A DNA stretch of 64,000 nucleotides, taken from NCBI GenBank assembly GCA_003248775.1, contig QFQX01000010.1:62001-126000 (forward strand). Reading direction: 5' to 3'. This document shows, one piece after another, positions 25,979-34,613 of this stretch. How positions within the stretch are numbered: the stretch's first letter is position 1; the number at the start of each line of letters is the position of its first letter. A program made the position numbers and the translations under genes. The stretch comes from Shinella sp. GTDB taxonomy: Bacteria > Pseudomonadota > Alphaproteobacteria > Rhizobiales > Rhizobiaceae. The notes below the pieces were generated by a model. It was given only the letters and a program-made list of their open reading frames with translations. It was not told the DNA's origin and ran no database searches.

Positions 25979-26030
25979 TACGCTTTAGCGAGCGCTGCAG
26001 GCCGATATCTTCAAGTCACAAGGGGGGACC
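25979..26030 (+). repeat. 52-bp dispersed repeat, copy 2
   Basis: Aligns over 52 nt with the minus strand of 7459-7510 (about nine mismatches, no gaps). It lies in the 159-bp gap after the LysE gene. No terminal duplication is visible. Confidence 0.7.
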
Positions 26031-26126
26031 GCGGAGCGCCATCGTTTCGGGCTAGGCGATCGCCTTTCACCACACACGTCCTGGGCCACCAGGAATAGGA
26101 GTGTTTGAAACGAACGCCCACGCCAC

Positions 26127-26372
26127 TCACTTCTTGATGGCAATCCCGGCTTCGACGGCTGCGGCGATGAAGGCCTGACGGGCGTCCTCGTCCGTCTTCT
26201 TTCCAGCCTGGACGGCGGCGCAGACCAGAAGCGCCCGGTCGAGCGCCGGCCCGTCCTCGGTCGGCCAGTCCTCGATCATCGCCCAGGAGGCAGCTTCCGT
26301 CGTGTCGATCGTCACGTCGCTGCCATCCTCTCCGAGTGCGAGAATGACAGGGTTTTTCCAGGGCTTGTTCAT
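26127..26372 (-). CDS. DUF982 protein
   Basis: An 81-residue protein of the rhizobial DUF982 family: MNKPWKNPVILALGEDG, then EAASWAMIEDWPTEDGPALDRALLVCAAV, the conserved Trp-Pro and Ala-rich helix, and the tail DARQAFIAAAVEAGI. The family is largely confined to Rhizobiales and has no known function. ATG 26372 is chosen over the frame opening at 26441. It lies downstream of tam on the same strand. Confidence 0.85.
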   Translation of the reverse strand: MNKPWKNPVILALGEDGSDVTIDTTEAASWAMIEDWPTEDGPALDRALLVCAAVQAGKKTDEDARQAFIAAAVEAGIAIKK

Positions 26373-26442
26373 CGGAGTGTGCTTTCGGAATGGAAGGGCC
26401 GGTGGTTGACCCTCCGGATTGACGAAGCGCTTCTTACACAAG

Positions 26443-27213
26443 TTACGCCTTCACCGCCACGACGAAGAGGCGGGGGAATTTCAGAAGCACCCGCCCGTCC
26501 GCCATGGGCGGATAGGCCTGCCGGATGCGGTCGGTGTAATCGGCAAGAAAGGCTGCCTCATTTTCGGTCCCGGCCGCTGCAAGATAGGGCCGAAGCCCCG
26601 TGCCCTTCACCCATTCGACGATTGCCTCTGCATTGGCCATCGGGTGGTAGTAGATCGTGTGCCAGACATCGACGCGGGAGGCCTTGGGCGACAGCCGTTC
26701 CATGTAGCTGGCCGGGGAGGGCAGGTGCGCGCGACGCAGGCGCCCTCCGGCGAAAGTCTCCTTCCATGGCCCTGCAGCTCCGGTCTCTTCCATCAGGAGA
26801 TGGGTAGGCTGGTCGAGATTGTCGGGCATCTGTACCGCGAGCACGCCGCCGGGTTTCAGGTGATCCATGAGACGTGCGAGCACCGACAGGTGGTCGGGCA
26901 ACCACTGGAACACGGCATTGGCATAGAGGACATCGGCGGGCTGCGGCGGGGTCCAGCCGGCAAGGTCAGCCTGAAGGAATGTCGTTTCCGGCAGACGCTT
27001 GCGCGCTTTCTCCAGCATGTCTTCATCGCTGTCCAACCCGGTTACGGCGGCGGCGCCGAAACGGTCGATCAGAAGTTCGGTGGAATTGCCGGGGCCGCAG
27101 CCGAGATCGAAGACATGACCGGTCTCGCCAAGCGGTACCTGCGCAAGGAGGTCGCGGGCGGGGCGGGTGCGTTCATTCTCGAACTTGAGATATTGCTCGG
27201 CTGACCATGCCAT
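26443..27213 (-). CDS. tam: Trans-aconitate 2-methyltransferase
   Basis: A 256-residue SAM-dependent methyltransferase that methylates trans-aconitate, an inhibitor of the TCA cycle formed from cis-aconitate. Family signatures are MAWSAEQYLKFENERTRPARDLL, VFDLGCGPGNSTELL (SAM motif), GLDSDEDMLEKARKR, YANAVFQWLPDH and GVLAVQMPDNLDQPTHLLM. ATG 27213 is chosen for the conserved N-terminus. Its upstream neighbour on the same strand is a haloacid dehalogenase. Confidence 0.94.
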   Translation of the reverse strand: MAWSAEQYLKFENERTRPARDLLAQVPLGETGHVFDLGCGPGNSTELLIDRFGAAAVTGLDSDEDMLEKARKRLPETTFLQADLAGWTPPQPADVLYANAVFQWLPDHLSVLARLMDHLKPGGVLAVQMPDNLDQPTHLLMEETGAAGPWKETFAGGRLRRAHLPSPASYMERLSPKASRVDVWHTIYYHPMANAEAIVEWVKGTGLRPYLAAAGTENEAAFLADYTDRIRQAYPPMADGRVLLKFPRLFVVAVKA

Positions 27214-27267
27214 GGCTTGCTTCCTTGAATTGGTGTTCCCCATGTCTGGCCGGCGCTGGCGACAATA

Positions 27268-27921
27268 TTACGATGGCAGGCTCTCCAGCGAAGGCAGGAT
27301 GAGGTCCGGTCCGTGATCGGCATATTCGTCCGGCAGGCCGGCGCGGTTGATCCAGACCGTGCGGAAGCCGAATTTCTTCGCGCCGGCCACATCCCAGCGA
27401 TTGGACGACTGGAAGGAGACGGCATGGGGATAGAGACGGTAACTGGTGGTCACCATGTCATAGACCTGCGGCGCCGTCTTGTAGGCGCGGATCGCATCGA
27501 CTGAAAAGACGTCGTCGATCACCGTATCCAGCGCGGCATTCTTCACTGCCGCCGCGAGCATGTCGGGCGAGCCGTTGGAAAGGATCGCGACCTTCGCGCC
27601 CCCGGCCTTGAGGCTCTTCAGCACAGCCGGCACTTCCGGATAGCAGTCGAGCTTCCAGTAGGCTGAAAGCAGGTCGGCGCGTAACGACCGGTCGACCTCC
27701 GGCATGCGCGCGAACGTGTAGTCGAGCGCCTCTTCGGTGAGTTTCCAGAAGTCACGATAGCTGCCCATCAGCGTGCGCACCCAGGAATATTCCAGCTGCT
27801 TGGCACGCCACATCTCGGAGAAGTGCAGATGGTCGGGGCCAGCCCGTTCGGAATGGCTGCGCACGGCCGCATGCACGTCGAACAGGGTGCCATAGGCATC
27901 GAAGACGTAGGCTGCTGTCAT
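27268..27921 (-). CDS. Haloacid dehalogenase, type II
   Basis: A 217-residue HAD-superfamily hydrolase of the (S)-2-haloacid dehalogenase branch. The nucleophile is Asp8 in VFDAYGTLFD; AILSNGSPDML is motif II, and SSNRWDVAGAKKFGFRTVWINR is the type II dehalogenase signature with YKTAPQVYDM before it. Natural substrate may be a haloacid or another 2-substituted acid. It is 54 nt upstream of tam, probably in one operon. Confidence 0.92.
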   Translation of the reverse strand: MTAAYVFDAYGTLFDVHAAVRSHSERAGPDHLHFSEMWRAKQLEYSWVRTLMGSYRDFWKLTEEALDYTFARMPEVDRSLRADLLSAYWKLDCYPEVPAVLKSLKAGGAKVAILSNGSPDMLAAAVKNAALDTVIDDVFSVDAIRAYKTAPQVYDMVTTSYRLYPHAVSFQSSNRWDVAGAKKFGFRTVWINRAGLPDEYADHGPDLILPSLESLPS

Positions 27922-28012
27922 CTCTTCCCCACCTGGGTCTGTCTATCGCCGGATTGAAGGCGAACCATTGACCGGACTATGCCACGCCGCGGGCACGGCG
28001 CGAAGGCATGAG

Positions 28013-28035
28013 ATCGATCACTAATTTTGATCGAT
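28013..28035. promoter_or_regulatory. Perfect inverted repeat upstream of the aminotransferase gene
   Basis: ATCGATCA (28013-28020) and TGATCGAT (28028-28035) form an 8-bp inverted repeat with an AT-rich 7-nt spacer, 156 bp before the aminotransferase start. It looks like an operator; an Lrp-type or other regulator is possible but not shown. Confidence 0.4.
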
Positions 28036-28190
28036 ATATTTGACAAGCTGTTGATTCAACGAAAAGATCTTGCGCAGCGAAAAGTCCGCACCACGGATTG
28101 TTGCCAATTGGCTTTTCGCGCGGAGTTTGTCCTTGACCTTAAGGCATCGCCTGCCCTTGATGGCTTCAACGACAAGAACAGGAGACCGCC

Positions 28191-29078
28191 ATGGCCGTTG
28201 ATACATCCGCCCGCACCGCAACCTGGACCTATGTTGACGGAGAATGGATCTCCGGCAATCCCCCGCTCATCGGGCCGGTGTCGCATGCCATGTGGCTGGG
28301 CTCGACCGTGTTCGACGGCGCCCGCTGGTTCGATGGCATCGCGCCGGATCTCGACCTGCATTGCCAGCGCATCAATCGTTCGGCCGTATCCATGGGCATG
28401 AAGCCGACGGTTGCGGCAGAGGAGATCGAGAAGCTTGCCTGGGAAGGCGTCAAGAAGTTCGACGGCAGGACGGCGATCTACATCAAGCCGATGTACTGGG
28501 CCGAGCATGGCGCGCCGTTCTCTGTCGTCGCTGCCGATCCGGAATCGACCCGCTTTGCCCTTTGCCTGTTCGAAGCTCCGATGAACTCGGCCAAGCCGTC
28601 GTCGCTGACGCTTTCGCCCTTCCGCCGCCCTTCACCGGAAACGGCCATGACCGGTGCCAAGACCGGCAGCCTTTATCCGAATTCCGGCCGCATGATCCAC
28701 GAGGCCTATAGCCGCGGCTTCGACAATGCGCTGGTTCGCGACATGAACGGCAATGTCGTCGAAACGGCATCCTCCAACGTCTTCATGGTCAAGGACGGCG
28801 TGGTTCTGACCCCGGTCGCCAACAACACCTTTCTCGCCGGCATCACCCGCGCCCGCGTCATTGGCCTGCTGCGTCGGGCGGGGTTCGATGTGCGTGAAGT
28901 GACGCTGTCGGTCGAGGATTTCGTCAATGCCGACGAGGTCTTCACCACCGGCAATTATTCGAAGGTCGTCCCGGTCGTTCGCCTCGACGATCGTGAATTC
29001 CAGGAAGGCCCGGTCGCGCGCAAGGCTCTCGACCTCTACATGGACTGGGCGCGCTCGACCCACGGCACCGACGGCTGA
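28191..29078 (+). CDS. ilvE: Branched-chain amino acid aminotransferase
   Basis: A 295-residue class IV PLP aminotransferase that swaps amino groups between branched-chain amino acids and 2-oxoglutarate. The Schiff-base lysine is Lys157 in MTGAKTGSLYPNS; GFDNALVRDMNGNVVETASSNVFMV is the class IV signature, and EVFTTGNYSKVVPV lies near the end. It resembles a second, shorter-type IlvE/BCAT of rhizobia; D-amino-acid transaminase activity cannot be excluded. ATG 28191 has AGGAGA upstream. Confidence 0.92.
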   Translation: MAVDTSARTATWTYVDGEWISGNPPLIGPVSHAMWLGSTVFDGARWFDGIAPDLDLHCQRINRSAVSMGMKPTVAAEEIEKLAWEGVKKFDGRTAIYIKPMYWAEHGAPFSVVAADPESTRFALCLFEAPMNSAKPSSLTLSPFRRPSPETAMTGAKTGSLYPNSGRMIHEAYSRGFDNALVRDMNGNVVETASSNVFMVKDGVVLTPVANNTFLAGITRARVIGLLRRAGFDVREVTLSVEDFVNADEVFTTGNYSKVVPVVRLDDREFQEGPVARKALDLYMDWARSTHGTDG

Positions 29079-29115
29079 GGCGCATATCGCCGGCGGGGCG
29101 CGAGGGGAGGGGAAA

Positions 29116-29898
29116 TCACTCCCACTCGTCGTCGTCGGCTTCGTGGCCTTCCGGGCGGGCGCGGCTCTTGCCGAAGAAGCCCTCGAAACGCAGAAATATG
29201 CCGTACATGAACAACGTCATGGCGGCCATTGCGAACCACGTGATCGCATAGGACAGATGCGAGTTGCGGAACGTCAGCACGGTCATGCCGCCGCGTGGCC
29301 ATACGCTCGGATCCGATCCTGCCTCCTGGTCGACGAAGTAGGGGGCCGCGGGCGAAAGCCCGAGCGTCTCGGTGATCGAGCCGATGTCGCGACGGAACCA
29401 CCGCTTCCCTTCGGTATCGTTGGGGCGCGAAAACAGCCAGCCGCGATCTTCCGAAATCCTCAGCAGCCCGTCGACGGTCACCTGGCCCTGCGGCGGCGTA
29501 CGCCTGGCCGGGTCCTTCAGGTTTTCCGGCACGAAGCCCCTGTTGATCATGACCACGGTGCCGTCGTCGCGTTTCAGCGGTGTCAGGATCCAGAAGCCGG
29601 GGCCGAGAACGGTCGGTGTGTAGATCTGCACCTCGTCCTCGTTGAGGAAGGTGCCGGTCAGGATGACGTGGCGGTATTCGTCATTGCTCTGGGTGATCGA
29701 GTTCCACTCGCTCTCACCGGGAGCGGGCACGACGGGTGCTGCGACCCGCGCATCGACCTTGTGGATCAAATCCAGCTTCCAGTAGAGCCGGTGCACCTGC
29801 CACATGCCGAGGGATACGAAGCCGGTGGTCAGTAGTGCTGCAAGCGCCGAAACGATCCAGAAACGCGGGCGGGTGATGATCGAGCGGCGGTCGGTCAT
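29116..29898 (-). CDS. SURF1 family oxidase assembly protein
   Basis: A 260-residue SURF1/Shy1-type protein: an N-terminal helix (FWIVSALAALLTTGFVSLGMWQVHRL), the periplasmic domain with HVILTGTFLNEDEVQIYTP, GFWILTPLKRDDGTVVMINRGFVPENL and a C-terminal helix (NSHLSYAITWFAMAAMTLFMYGI). It helps insert haem into terminal oxidases. It is the last gene of the cyoABCD cluster (53 nt after cyoD), so it probably serves the quinol oxidase. Confidence 0.94.
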   Translation of the reverse strand: MTDRRSIITRPRFWIVSALAALLTTGFVSLGMWQVHRLYWKLDLIHKVDARVAAPVVPAPGESEWNSITQSNDEYRHVILTGTFLNEDEVQIYTPTVLGPGFWILTPLKRDDGTVVMINRGFVPENLKDPARRTPPQGQVTVDGLLRISEDRGWLFSRPNDTEGKRWFRRDIGSITETLGLSPAAPYFVDQEAGSDPSVWPRGGMTVLTFRNSHLSYAITWFAMAAMTLFMYGIFLRFEGFFGKSRARPEGHEADDDEWE

Positions 29899-29951
29899 GG
29901 CGAACTGTCCTTGAAATGAAGCGGGCGCCGTTTCGGCGCCCGCAAGTGTCG

Positions 29952-30422
29952 TTAGTTCGTTTGGGGTTCCGCGCCCGGTTCCGGCGCGATGCCGGTCGTC
30001 TCGCCGTCGTTCATCATCTGCTGCATCGCGTCGTTGCCCATGGGCATCATGTTCGCGTTCATATTGTGCATGACCCAGAGCGAACCAGCCAGCACGATCA
30101 TCAGGATGATCACGGTGAGCATGGTGGATGCCATGGTCCAGCCTTCTTCCTGGCTGTTGTTCAGGTGCAGGAAGTAGATGAGGTGCACGACGATCTGCAC
30201 GGCGCCGAGGCCCATGATGATCGCGATCAACGCCATCTTGCTCATTTCGACTTCGGCCATGACCAGGCCGAAGGGGATGATGGTCAGGATCGCGGCGAGC
30301 GCAAACCCGATCATCAGGTTGGACAGGCTGCCGTGGCCGCCATGATCGCCATGGCTGTCGTGTGCATGGTCTGCGTGGTGGGAGTGGTCCGCGTGAGCGG
30401 CGGTGTGGCCGTTGGAACTCAT
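29952..30422 (-). CDS. cyoD: Cytochrome o ubiquinol oxidase subunit IV
   Basis: A 156-residue small membrane subunit of the bo3 oxidase with three helices (NLMIGFALAAILTIIPFGLV, MALIAIIMGLGAVQIVVHLIYF, TMLTVIILMIVLAGSLWVM). The N-terminal 35 residues are His-rich (HADHSHHADHAHDSHGDHGG), beyond the usual 110-residue length, and could bind metal or be a lineage extension. Its start overlaps cyoC by 4 nt. The C-terminus also has an added Met-rich tail. Confidence 0.95.
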   Translation of the reverse strand: MSSNGHTAAHADHSHHADHAHDSHGDHGGHGSLSNLMIGFALAAILTIIPFGLVMAEVEMSKMALIAIIMGLGAVQIVVHLIYFLHLNNSQEEGWTMASTMLTVIILMIVLAGSLWVMHNMNANMMPMGNDAMQQMMNDGETTGIAPEPGAEPQTN

Positions 30423-31042
30423 TGTACGATCCCCACGAGATAGACGAAGGAGAAGACCCCGATCCAGATCAGGTCGAGGAAGTGCCAGAACATGCTGAGC
30501 GTCGAGAGGCGGCGGCGATTGGCTTCTATGAGGCCGCGCTGGCTAATCTGGACCATCAGTGTTACGAGCCAGATGAGGCCACCCGTGACGTGGATTCCAT
30601 GTGTGCCGACCAGGGTGAAGTATGCCGACAGGAAGCCGGAGCGCTGTGGGCCGGCGCCGATTTCGATCAGGTGATAGAACTCGTAGAGTTCCATGCCGAT
30701 GAAGCCGAGACCGAGCGCGCCCGTCACGGCGAGCCAGCCAAGCACACCCGACTTGTTGGACTTGTCCATCTGCAGCATGGCGAGGCCGAAAGTGATCGAC
30801 GACAGCAGCAACAGGACCGTTTCGGCAAGGACAAAGCTCGGTTCGAACAGGTCTGCCGGAGATGGGCCGCCCGCAAAGGAGCGACCGAGCACGGCATAAG
30901 TGGCGAACAGGCATCCGAAGATGATGCAGTCGCTCATCAGGTAGATCCAGAAGCCGATGGAGGTCGGGCTCTTGTGGTGACCGTGATCGTCGTCTTGCTC
31001 GATGACGGTGACGGGAGACTTGATGTTGACGGCTATGTTCAT
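30419..31042 (-). CDS. cyoC: Cytochrome o ubiquinol oxidase subunit III
   Basis: A 207-residue subunit III with five helices; conserved stretches are IGFWIYLMSDCIIFGCLFATYAVL, FIGMELYEFYHLIEIGAGPQRSGF, YFTLVGTHGIHVTGGLIW and FWHFLDLIWIGVFSFVYLVG. It belongs to the haem-copper oxidase supporting subunits. It overlaps both cyoB and cyoD by 4 nt (ATGA), so all three are translationally coupled. Confidence 0.96.
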   Translation of the reverse strand: MNIAVNIKSPVTVIEQDDDHGHHKSPTSIGFWIYLMSDCIIFGCLFATYAVLGRSFAGGPSPADLFEPSFVLAETVLLLLSSITFGLAMLQMDKSNKSGVLGWLAVTGALGLGFIGMELYEFYHLIEIGAGPQRSGFLSAYFTLVGTHGIHVTGGLIWLVTLMVQISQRGLIEANRRRLSTLSMFWHFLDLIWIGVFSFVYLVGIVQ

Positions 31043-33024
31043 GCCAGCGCCTCCTTGCTGAGCGCTTCCTGCTTGGCGATCTCATCGACCGGGATGTAGT
31101 AGTCGCGGTCGTAGTTGAAGGTATGGGCGATACCGGTGACGATCGCGGCGAGGAAGGCGAGAGCTGCCAGCCACCAGATGTACCAGATCAGCGCGAAGCC
31201 CAGGACAAGCGAGAAGAGCGACAGGATGAGGCCCATCGAGGTGCCCTTCGGCATGTGGATCGGCCGGTAGGTCGTCGACCAGCGGAAGCCTTCCTTCTTC
31301 ATGCTCCACCAGGCGTCGATGCCGTGGACACGGATCGTCTGCGGGAAGTTGTAGGGTGCCGGCGGAGAGGTCGTCGCCCATTCCAGCGTGCGGCCGTTCC
31401 ACGGATCGGGACCGCAACGCAGGGCTTCGCGGTTCTTGATGGAGACGGCAAAGCCGATGAAGGTGCAGGCAATGCCGATTGCGATCAGCACCGCGCCGAA
31501 GGCTGCTACGATGAAGTAGATCTGCCAGGCGGTGTCCATGTACTGGGAGACACGGCGGGTCACGCCCATCAGGCCGAGAGCATAGAGCGGCATGAAGGCG
31601 AAGTAGAAGCCGACGAACCAGAACCAGAACGAACGCTTGCCCCAGGTGTCGTCCAGCTTGAAGCCGAACGCCTTTGGCCACCAGTAGGTGATCGCGGCGA
31701 AGACCCCGAAGACCACGCCGCCGATGATGACGTTGTGGAAGTGGGCGATGAGGAACAGCGTGTTGTGCAGCTGGAAGTCGACCGGCGGAACTGCGAGCAG
31801 AACGCCCGTCATGCCGCCGATGGTGAAGGTCACCAGGAAGCCGACAGTCCAGAGCATCGGAACTTCCATCCGCACCCGGCCCTTGTAGATGGTGAAGAGC
31901 CAGTTGAAGATCTTGGCGCCCGTCGGGATCGAGATGATCATCGTGGCGATGCCGAAGAAGGTGTTGACGTTCGCACCTGAGCCCATCGTGAAGAAGTGAT
32001 GGAGCCAGACGACGAACGACAGGACCATGATGCAGGCTGTCGCATAGACCATCGAGCGGTAACCGAACAGCGGCTTGCCCGAGAAGGTGGCGACGATTTC
32101 CGAGAATACGCCGAACATCGGCAGGATCAGGATATACACTTCCGGGTGGCCCCAGATCCAGATGAGGTTGACGTACATCATCGGGTTGCCGCCAAGGTCA
32201 TTGGTGAAGAAGTGCGTGCCGACGTAGCGGTCCAGCGTCAGCATGGCCAGCGTTGCTGTCAGGACCGGAAACGCTGCGACGATCAGCACGTTGGCGCAAA
32301 GCGATGTCCAGGTGAAGATCGGCATGCGCATCATGGTCATGCCCGGTGTGCGCATCTTGAAAATGGTTGCGATCAGGTTGATGCCCGATAGCGTCGTACC
32401 TACGCCTGCGATCTGCAGGGACCATAGGTAATAGTCCATCCCCACCCCGGTTGAATACGCGGCACCCGACAGCGGCGGATAGGCGAGCCAGCCGACGCGT
32501 GCGAATTCGCCGACGAACAGCGAGATGTTGATGAGGATCGCACCGGCCGCCGTCATCCAGAACGAGAAGTTGTTCAGGAACGGGAAGGCCACGTCGCGTG
32601 CGCCGATCTGCAACGGCATGACGTAGTTCATCAGGCCGGTGATCATCGCCATGGCCATGAAGAAGATCATGATGACGCCGTGGGCGGTGAACACCTGGTC
32701 ATAGTGGTGCGCAGGCAGGAACCCTTCGGCTCCGCCGGCCGCCATGGCTTGCTGGGCACGCATCATCAGGGCGTCCGCGAAGCCGCGGATGAACATGATG
32801 AATGCCATGATGATGTACATGATGCCGATCTTCTTGTGATCGACGGAGGTGAACCACTCTTTCCAGAGATAGCCCCACTTGCCGTAGTAGGTGATCGCGC
32901 CGAGGAGCGCGATGCCACCCAGCACAATGGCAGTGAAGGTACCGACGAGGATGGGTTCCTGGATCGGGAAGGCCGTAAGGTCGAGCCGCCCGAAGATCAG
33001 TTGCTGAAGGTTCTCAGAGAGCAC
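31039..33024 (-). CDS. cyoB: Cytochrome o ubiquinol oxidase subunit I
   Basis: The 661-residue catalytic subunit with haem b, haem o3 and CuB. Key segments are the low-spin haem ligand region (YDQVFTAHGVIMIFFMAM), WIWGHPEVYILILPMFG with the CuB-ligating, Tyr-cross-linked histidine, WLHHFFTMG (the HH pair) and FHNVIIGGVVFG with the haem ligands near the end. ARVGWLAYPPLSG and DRYVGTHFF are typical of subunit I. It pumps protons while reducing O2 with ubiquinol. Confidence 0.97.
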   Translation of the reverse strand: MLSENLQQLIFGRLDLTAFPIQEPILVGTFTAIVLGGIALLGAITYYGKWGYLWKEWFTSVDHKKIGIMYIIMAFIMFIRGFADALMMRAQQAMAAGGAEGFLPAHHYDQVFTAHGVIMIFFMAMAMITGLMNYVMPLQIGARDVAFPFLNNFSFWMTAAGAILINISLFVGEFARVGWLAYPPLSGAAYSTGVGMDYYLWSLQIAGVGTTLSGINLIATIFKMRTPGMTMMRMPIFTWTSLCANVLIVAAFPVLTATLAMLTLDRYVGTHFFTNDLGGNPMMYVNLIWIWGHPEVYILILPMFGVFSEIVATFSGKPLFGYRSMVYATACIMVLSFVVWLHHFFTMGSGANVNTFFGIATMIISIPTGAKIFNWLFTIYKGRVRMEVPMLWTVGFLVTFTIGGMTGVLLAVPPVDFQLHNTLFLIAHFHNVIIGGVVFGVFAAITYWWPKAFGFKLDDTWGKRSFWFWFVGFYFAFMPLYALGLMGVTRRVSQYMDTAWQIYFIVAAFGAVLIAIGIACTFIGFAVSIKNREALRCGPDPWNGRTLEWATTSPPAPYNFPQTIRVHGIDAWWSMKKEGFRWSTTYRPIHMPKGTSMGLILSLFSLVLGFALIWYIWWLAALAFLAAIVTGIAHTFNYDRDYYIPVDEIAKQEALSKEALA

Positions 33025-34144
33025 TTGCTGCTCCTTTCTCGGGGGCGAGCGTCATGGCGGCAGCCGCGGCGCTGATCTGGGTCTCGGAAGTGCACAGCTG
33101 GTTGATTTTTGCCGCCTTTGCGAGGGTCTCGGCGGTGGGCTTTTCTCGATTTGAGCTGATCAGCTGGCCATAACCGTCCTGGGCCCTGTTTTCGTCATAT
33201 TCGTAGAGGCCCTTGTCCTTCAGACCGTCGAGGCCGCCGCCGCCCTGTTCGTCCTGCTGCATCATTTGATGCATGCAGACCTTGCCGGGTTCGACGCAGA
33301 GACCCACGACACGCTGGAAAAGATCAGGCATCACGCCGGCGTAGTAGGCGACTGGAACGGAGAAAGACGGCTTGTCCAGTTCGATATAGGCGTCCTGGTC
33401 GAGTTTGGTGCCGCTGCCGCGAACCTTGGAAACCCAGGCGTCGAAGTCAGCATCGTTCATGGCGAGCGTCTGGAATTCCATCTGAGAATAGCCGGGACCA
33501 GAATAGTTGGCCGAGCGGCCATAGAAGGTGCCGGGCTTGTCGGCAATGATGTGCAGCTTCGTTTCCATGGCGGGCATGGCATAGATCATGCCCGCGAGCG
33601 CCGGTACGGAGAAGGCGTTCATCATCGAGGATGCGGAGAGCTTCAGGTTGACCGGTCGACCGGCTGGAATGGCCAGTTCGTTGACGGTTGCCACGCCCTG
33701 CTCGGGATATATGAACAGCCACTTCCAGTCGAGCGCGACGGCCTCGACCTCGATCGGCTTGCCGAAGCTTGCATCCAGAGGCCTGTAGGGGTCGAGCCTG
33801 TGGGTGTAGATGTAGGTCAGCGTACCGAGAGCGGCGATGATCAGGACTGGAACGCCCCAGATGAACACTTCGAACGTTGTCGAGTGGTCGAACTCGGGAT
33901 CGTAATCGGTGTTGTCGGGCCGGTTGGCGCGATAGCGCCACGGGAAGTAGACGACCATGATCATCACGGGGATGATGATGATCAGCATCAGCAGGGTCGA
34001 ATAGATCAGTAGATCGCGCTGTTGTTGCGCGACCCAGCCGGATGGATCCAGCAGCACGTAATTGCAGCCCGAAAGCAGCGAAACGGCTGCGAGAAGGGGC
34101 GCGATGCGCAAGGTCTTCTTGAGAATGGTCATATCGGTCTTCAT
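33014..34144 (-). CDS. cyoA: Cytochrome o ubiquinol oxidase subunit II
   Basis: About 376 residues. A lipoprotein signal (LLAAVSLLSGC, lipobox cysteine) is followed by two helices and a periplasmic cupredoxin domain (VEAVALDWKWLFIYPEQGVATVNELAIP, SVPALAGMIYAMPAMETKLH). CuA ligands are absent, as expected for a quinol oxidase. ATG 34144 is chosen; ATG 34132 (MTILKK) is possible. It heads the cyo operon and overlaps cyoB by 11 nt. The C-terminal 60 residues are a Gln/Gly-rich extension. Confidence 0.95.
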   Translation of the reverse strand: MKTDMTILKKTLRIAPLLAAVSLLSGCNYVLLDPSGWVAQQQRDLLIYSTLLMLIIIIPVMIMVVYFPWRYRANRPDNTDYDPEFDHSTTFEVFIWGVPVLIIAALGTLTYIYTHRLDPYRPLDASFGKPIEVEAVALDWKWLFIYPEQGVATVNELAIPAGRPVNLKLSASSMMNAFSVPALAGMIYAMPAMETKLHIIADKPGTFYGRSANYSGPGYSQMEFQTLAMNDADFDAWVSKVRGSGTKLDQDAYIELDKPSFSVPVAYYAGVMPDLFQRVVGLCVEPGKVCMHQMMQQDEQGGGGLDGLKDKGLYEYDENRAQDGYGQLISSNREKPTAETLAKAAKINQLCTSETQISAAAAAMTLAPEKGAASAL

Positions 34145-34613
34145 GGCGAGCAAGAGCACTCCCGCTTCGCCCGGGGCGACGCAGGTTGGCGGTTGTTGCT
34201 TGACGGCCGGCGGCCGGGGCACCGACCACGCGACCGTCCGTTATGAAGAAAAAGCTTGGGAGGATCTTCTTCGGGGGGCTTCCTGCTCCTATTTTTGAAA
34301 AAGGTTAAGTGGCTACCCTGTGACAAATCGTCACAAATGAGACCGTCGCAGGCAATACTGATCACTTTTGCTTGAAGAATTTGGCGCAAAAGTGAGGAAA
34401 AATAGACGTTTATCAAATTTGGGGCGAGGGCGGTCAAGGTGTCACAGGCTGCGCATTGATCGTGATCAAACCGTGGAAAACCGTCGCAAGGTCGCTTGCC
34501 TGTCGCAGTCCGGAACATTCTCCGCCCCGTCGGATTTCGCCTTGATCGCCGCGCTGCCCCTCTCTATCTCTCTCTGACGCCAACATGTTTTCCTTGAAAA
34601 GGAAGGTCCTGCC
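34145..34613. other. Divergent promoter region between cyoA and the oligopeptidase gene
   Basis: No gene is seen in this 469-nt stretch. It holds the dyad at 34319-34335, AT-rich tracts at 34300-34310 and 34370-34420 that could be promoters, and a short CT-repeat (CTCTCTATCTCTCTCT) at 34559-34574 before the oligopeptidase start. Confidence 0.6.
34319..34335. promoter_or_regulatory. TGTGAC/GTCACA inverted repeat upstream of cyoA
   Basis: TGTGAC-AAATC-GTCACA is a perfect 6-bp dyad with 5-nt spacer, 175 bp upstream of the cyoA start and 279 bp upstream of the oligopeptidase start. It resembles sites of the CRP/FNR or GntR classes but fits neither exactly. Confidence 0.4.
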
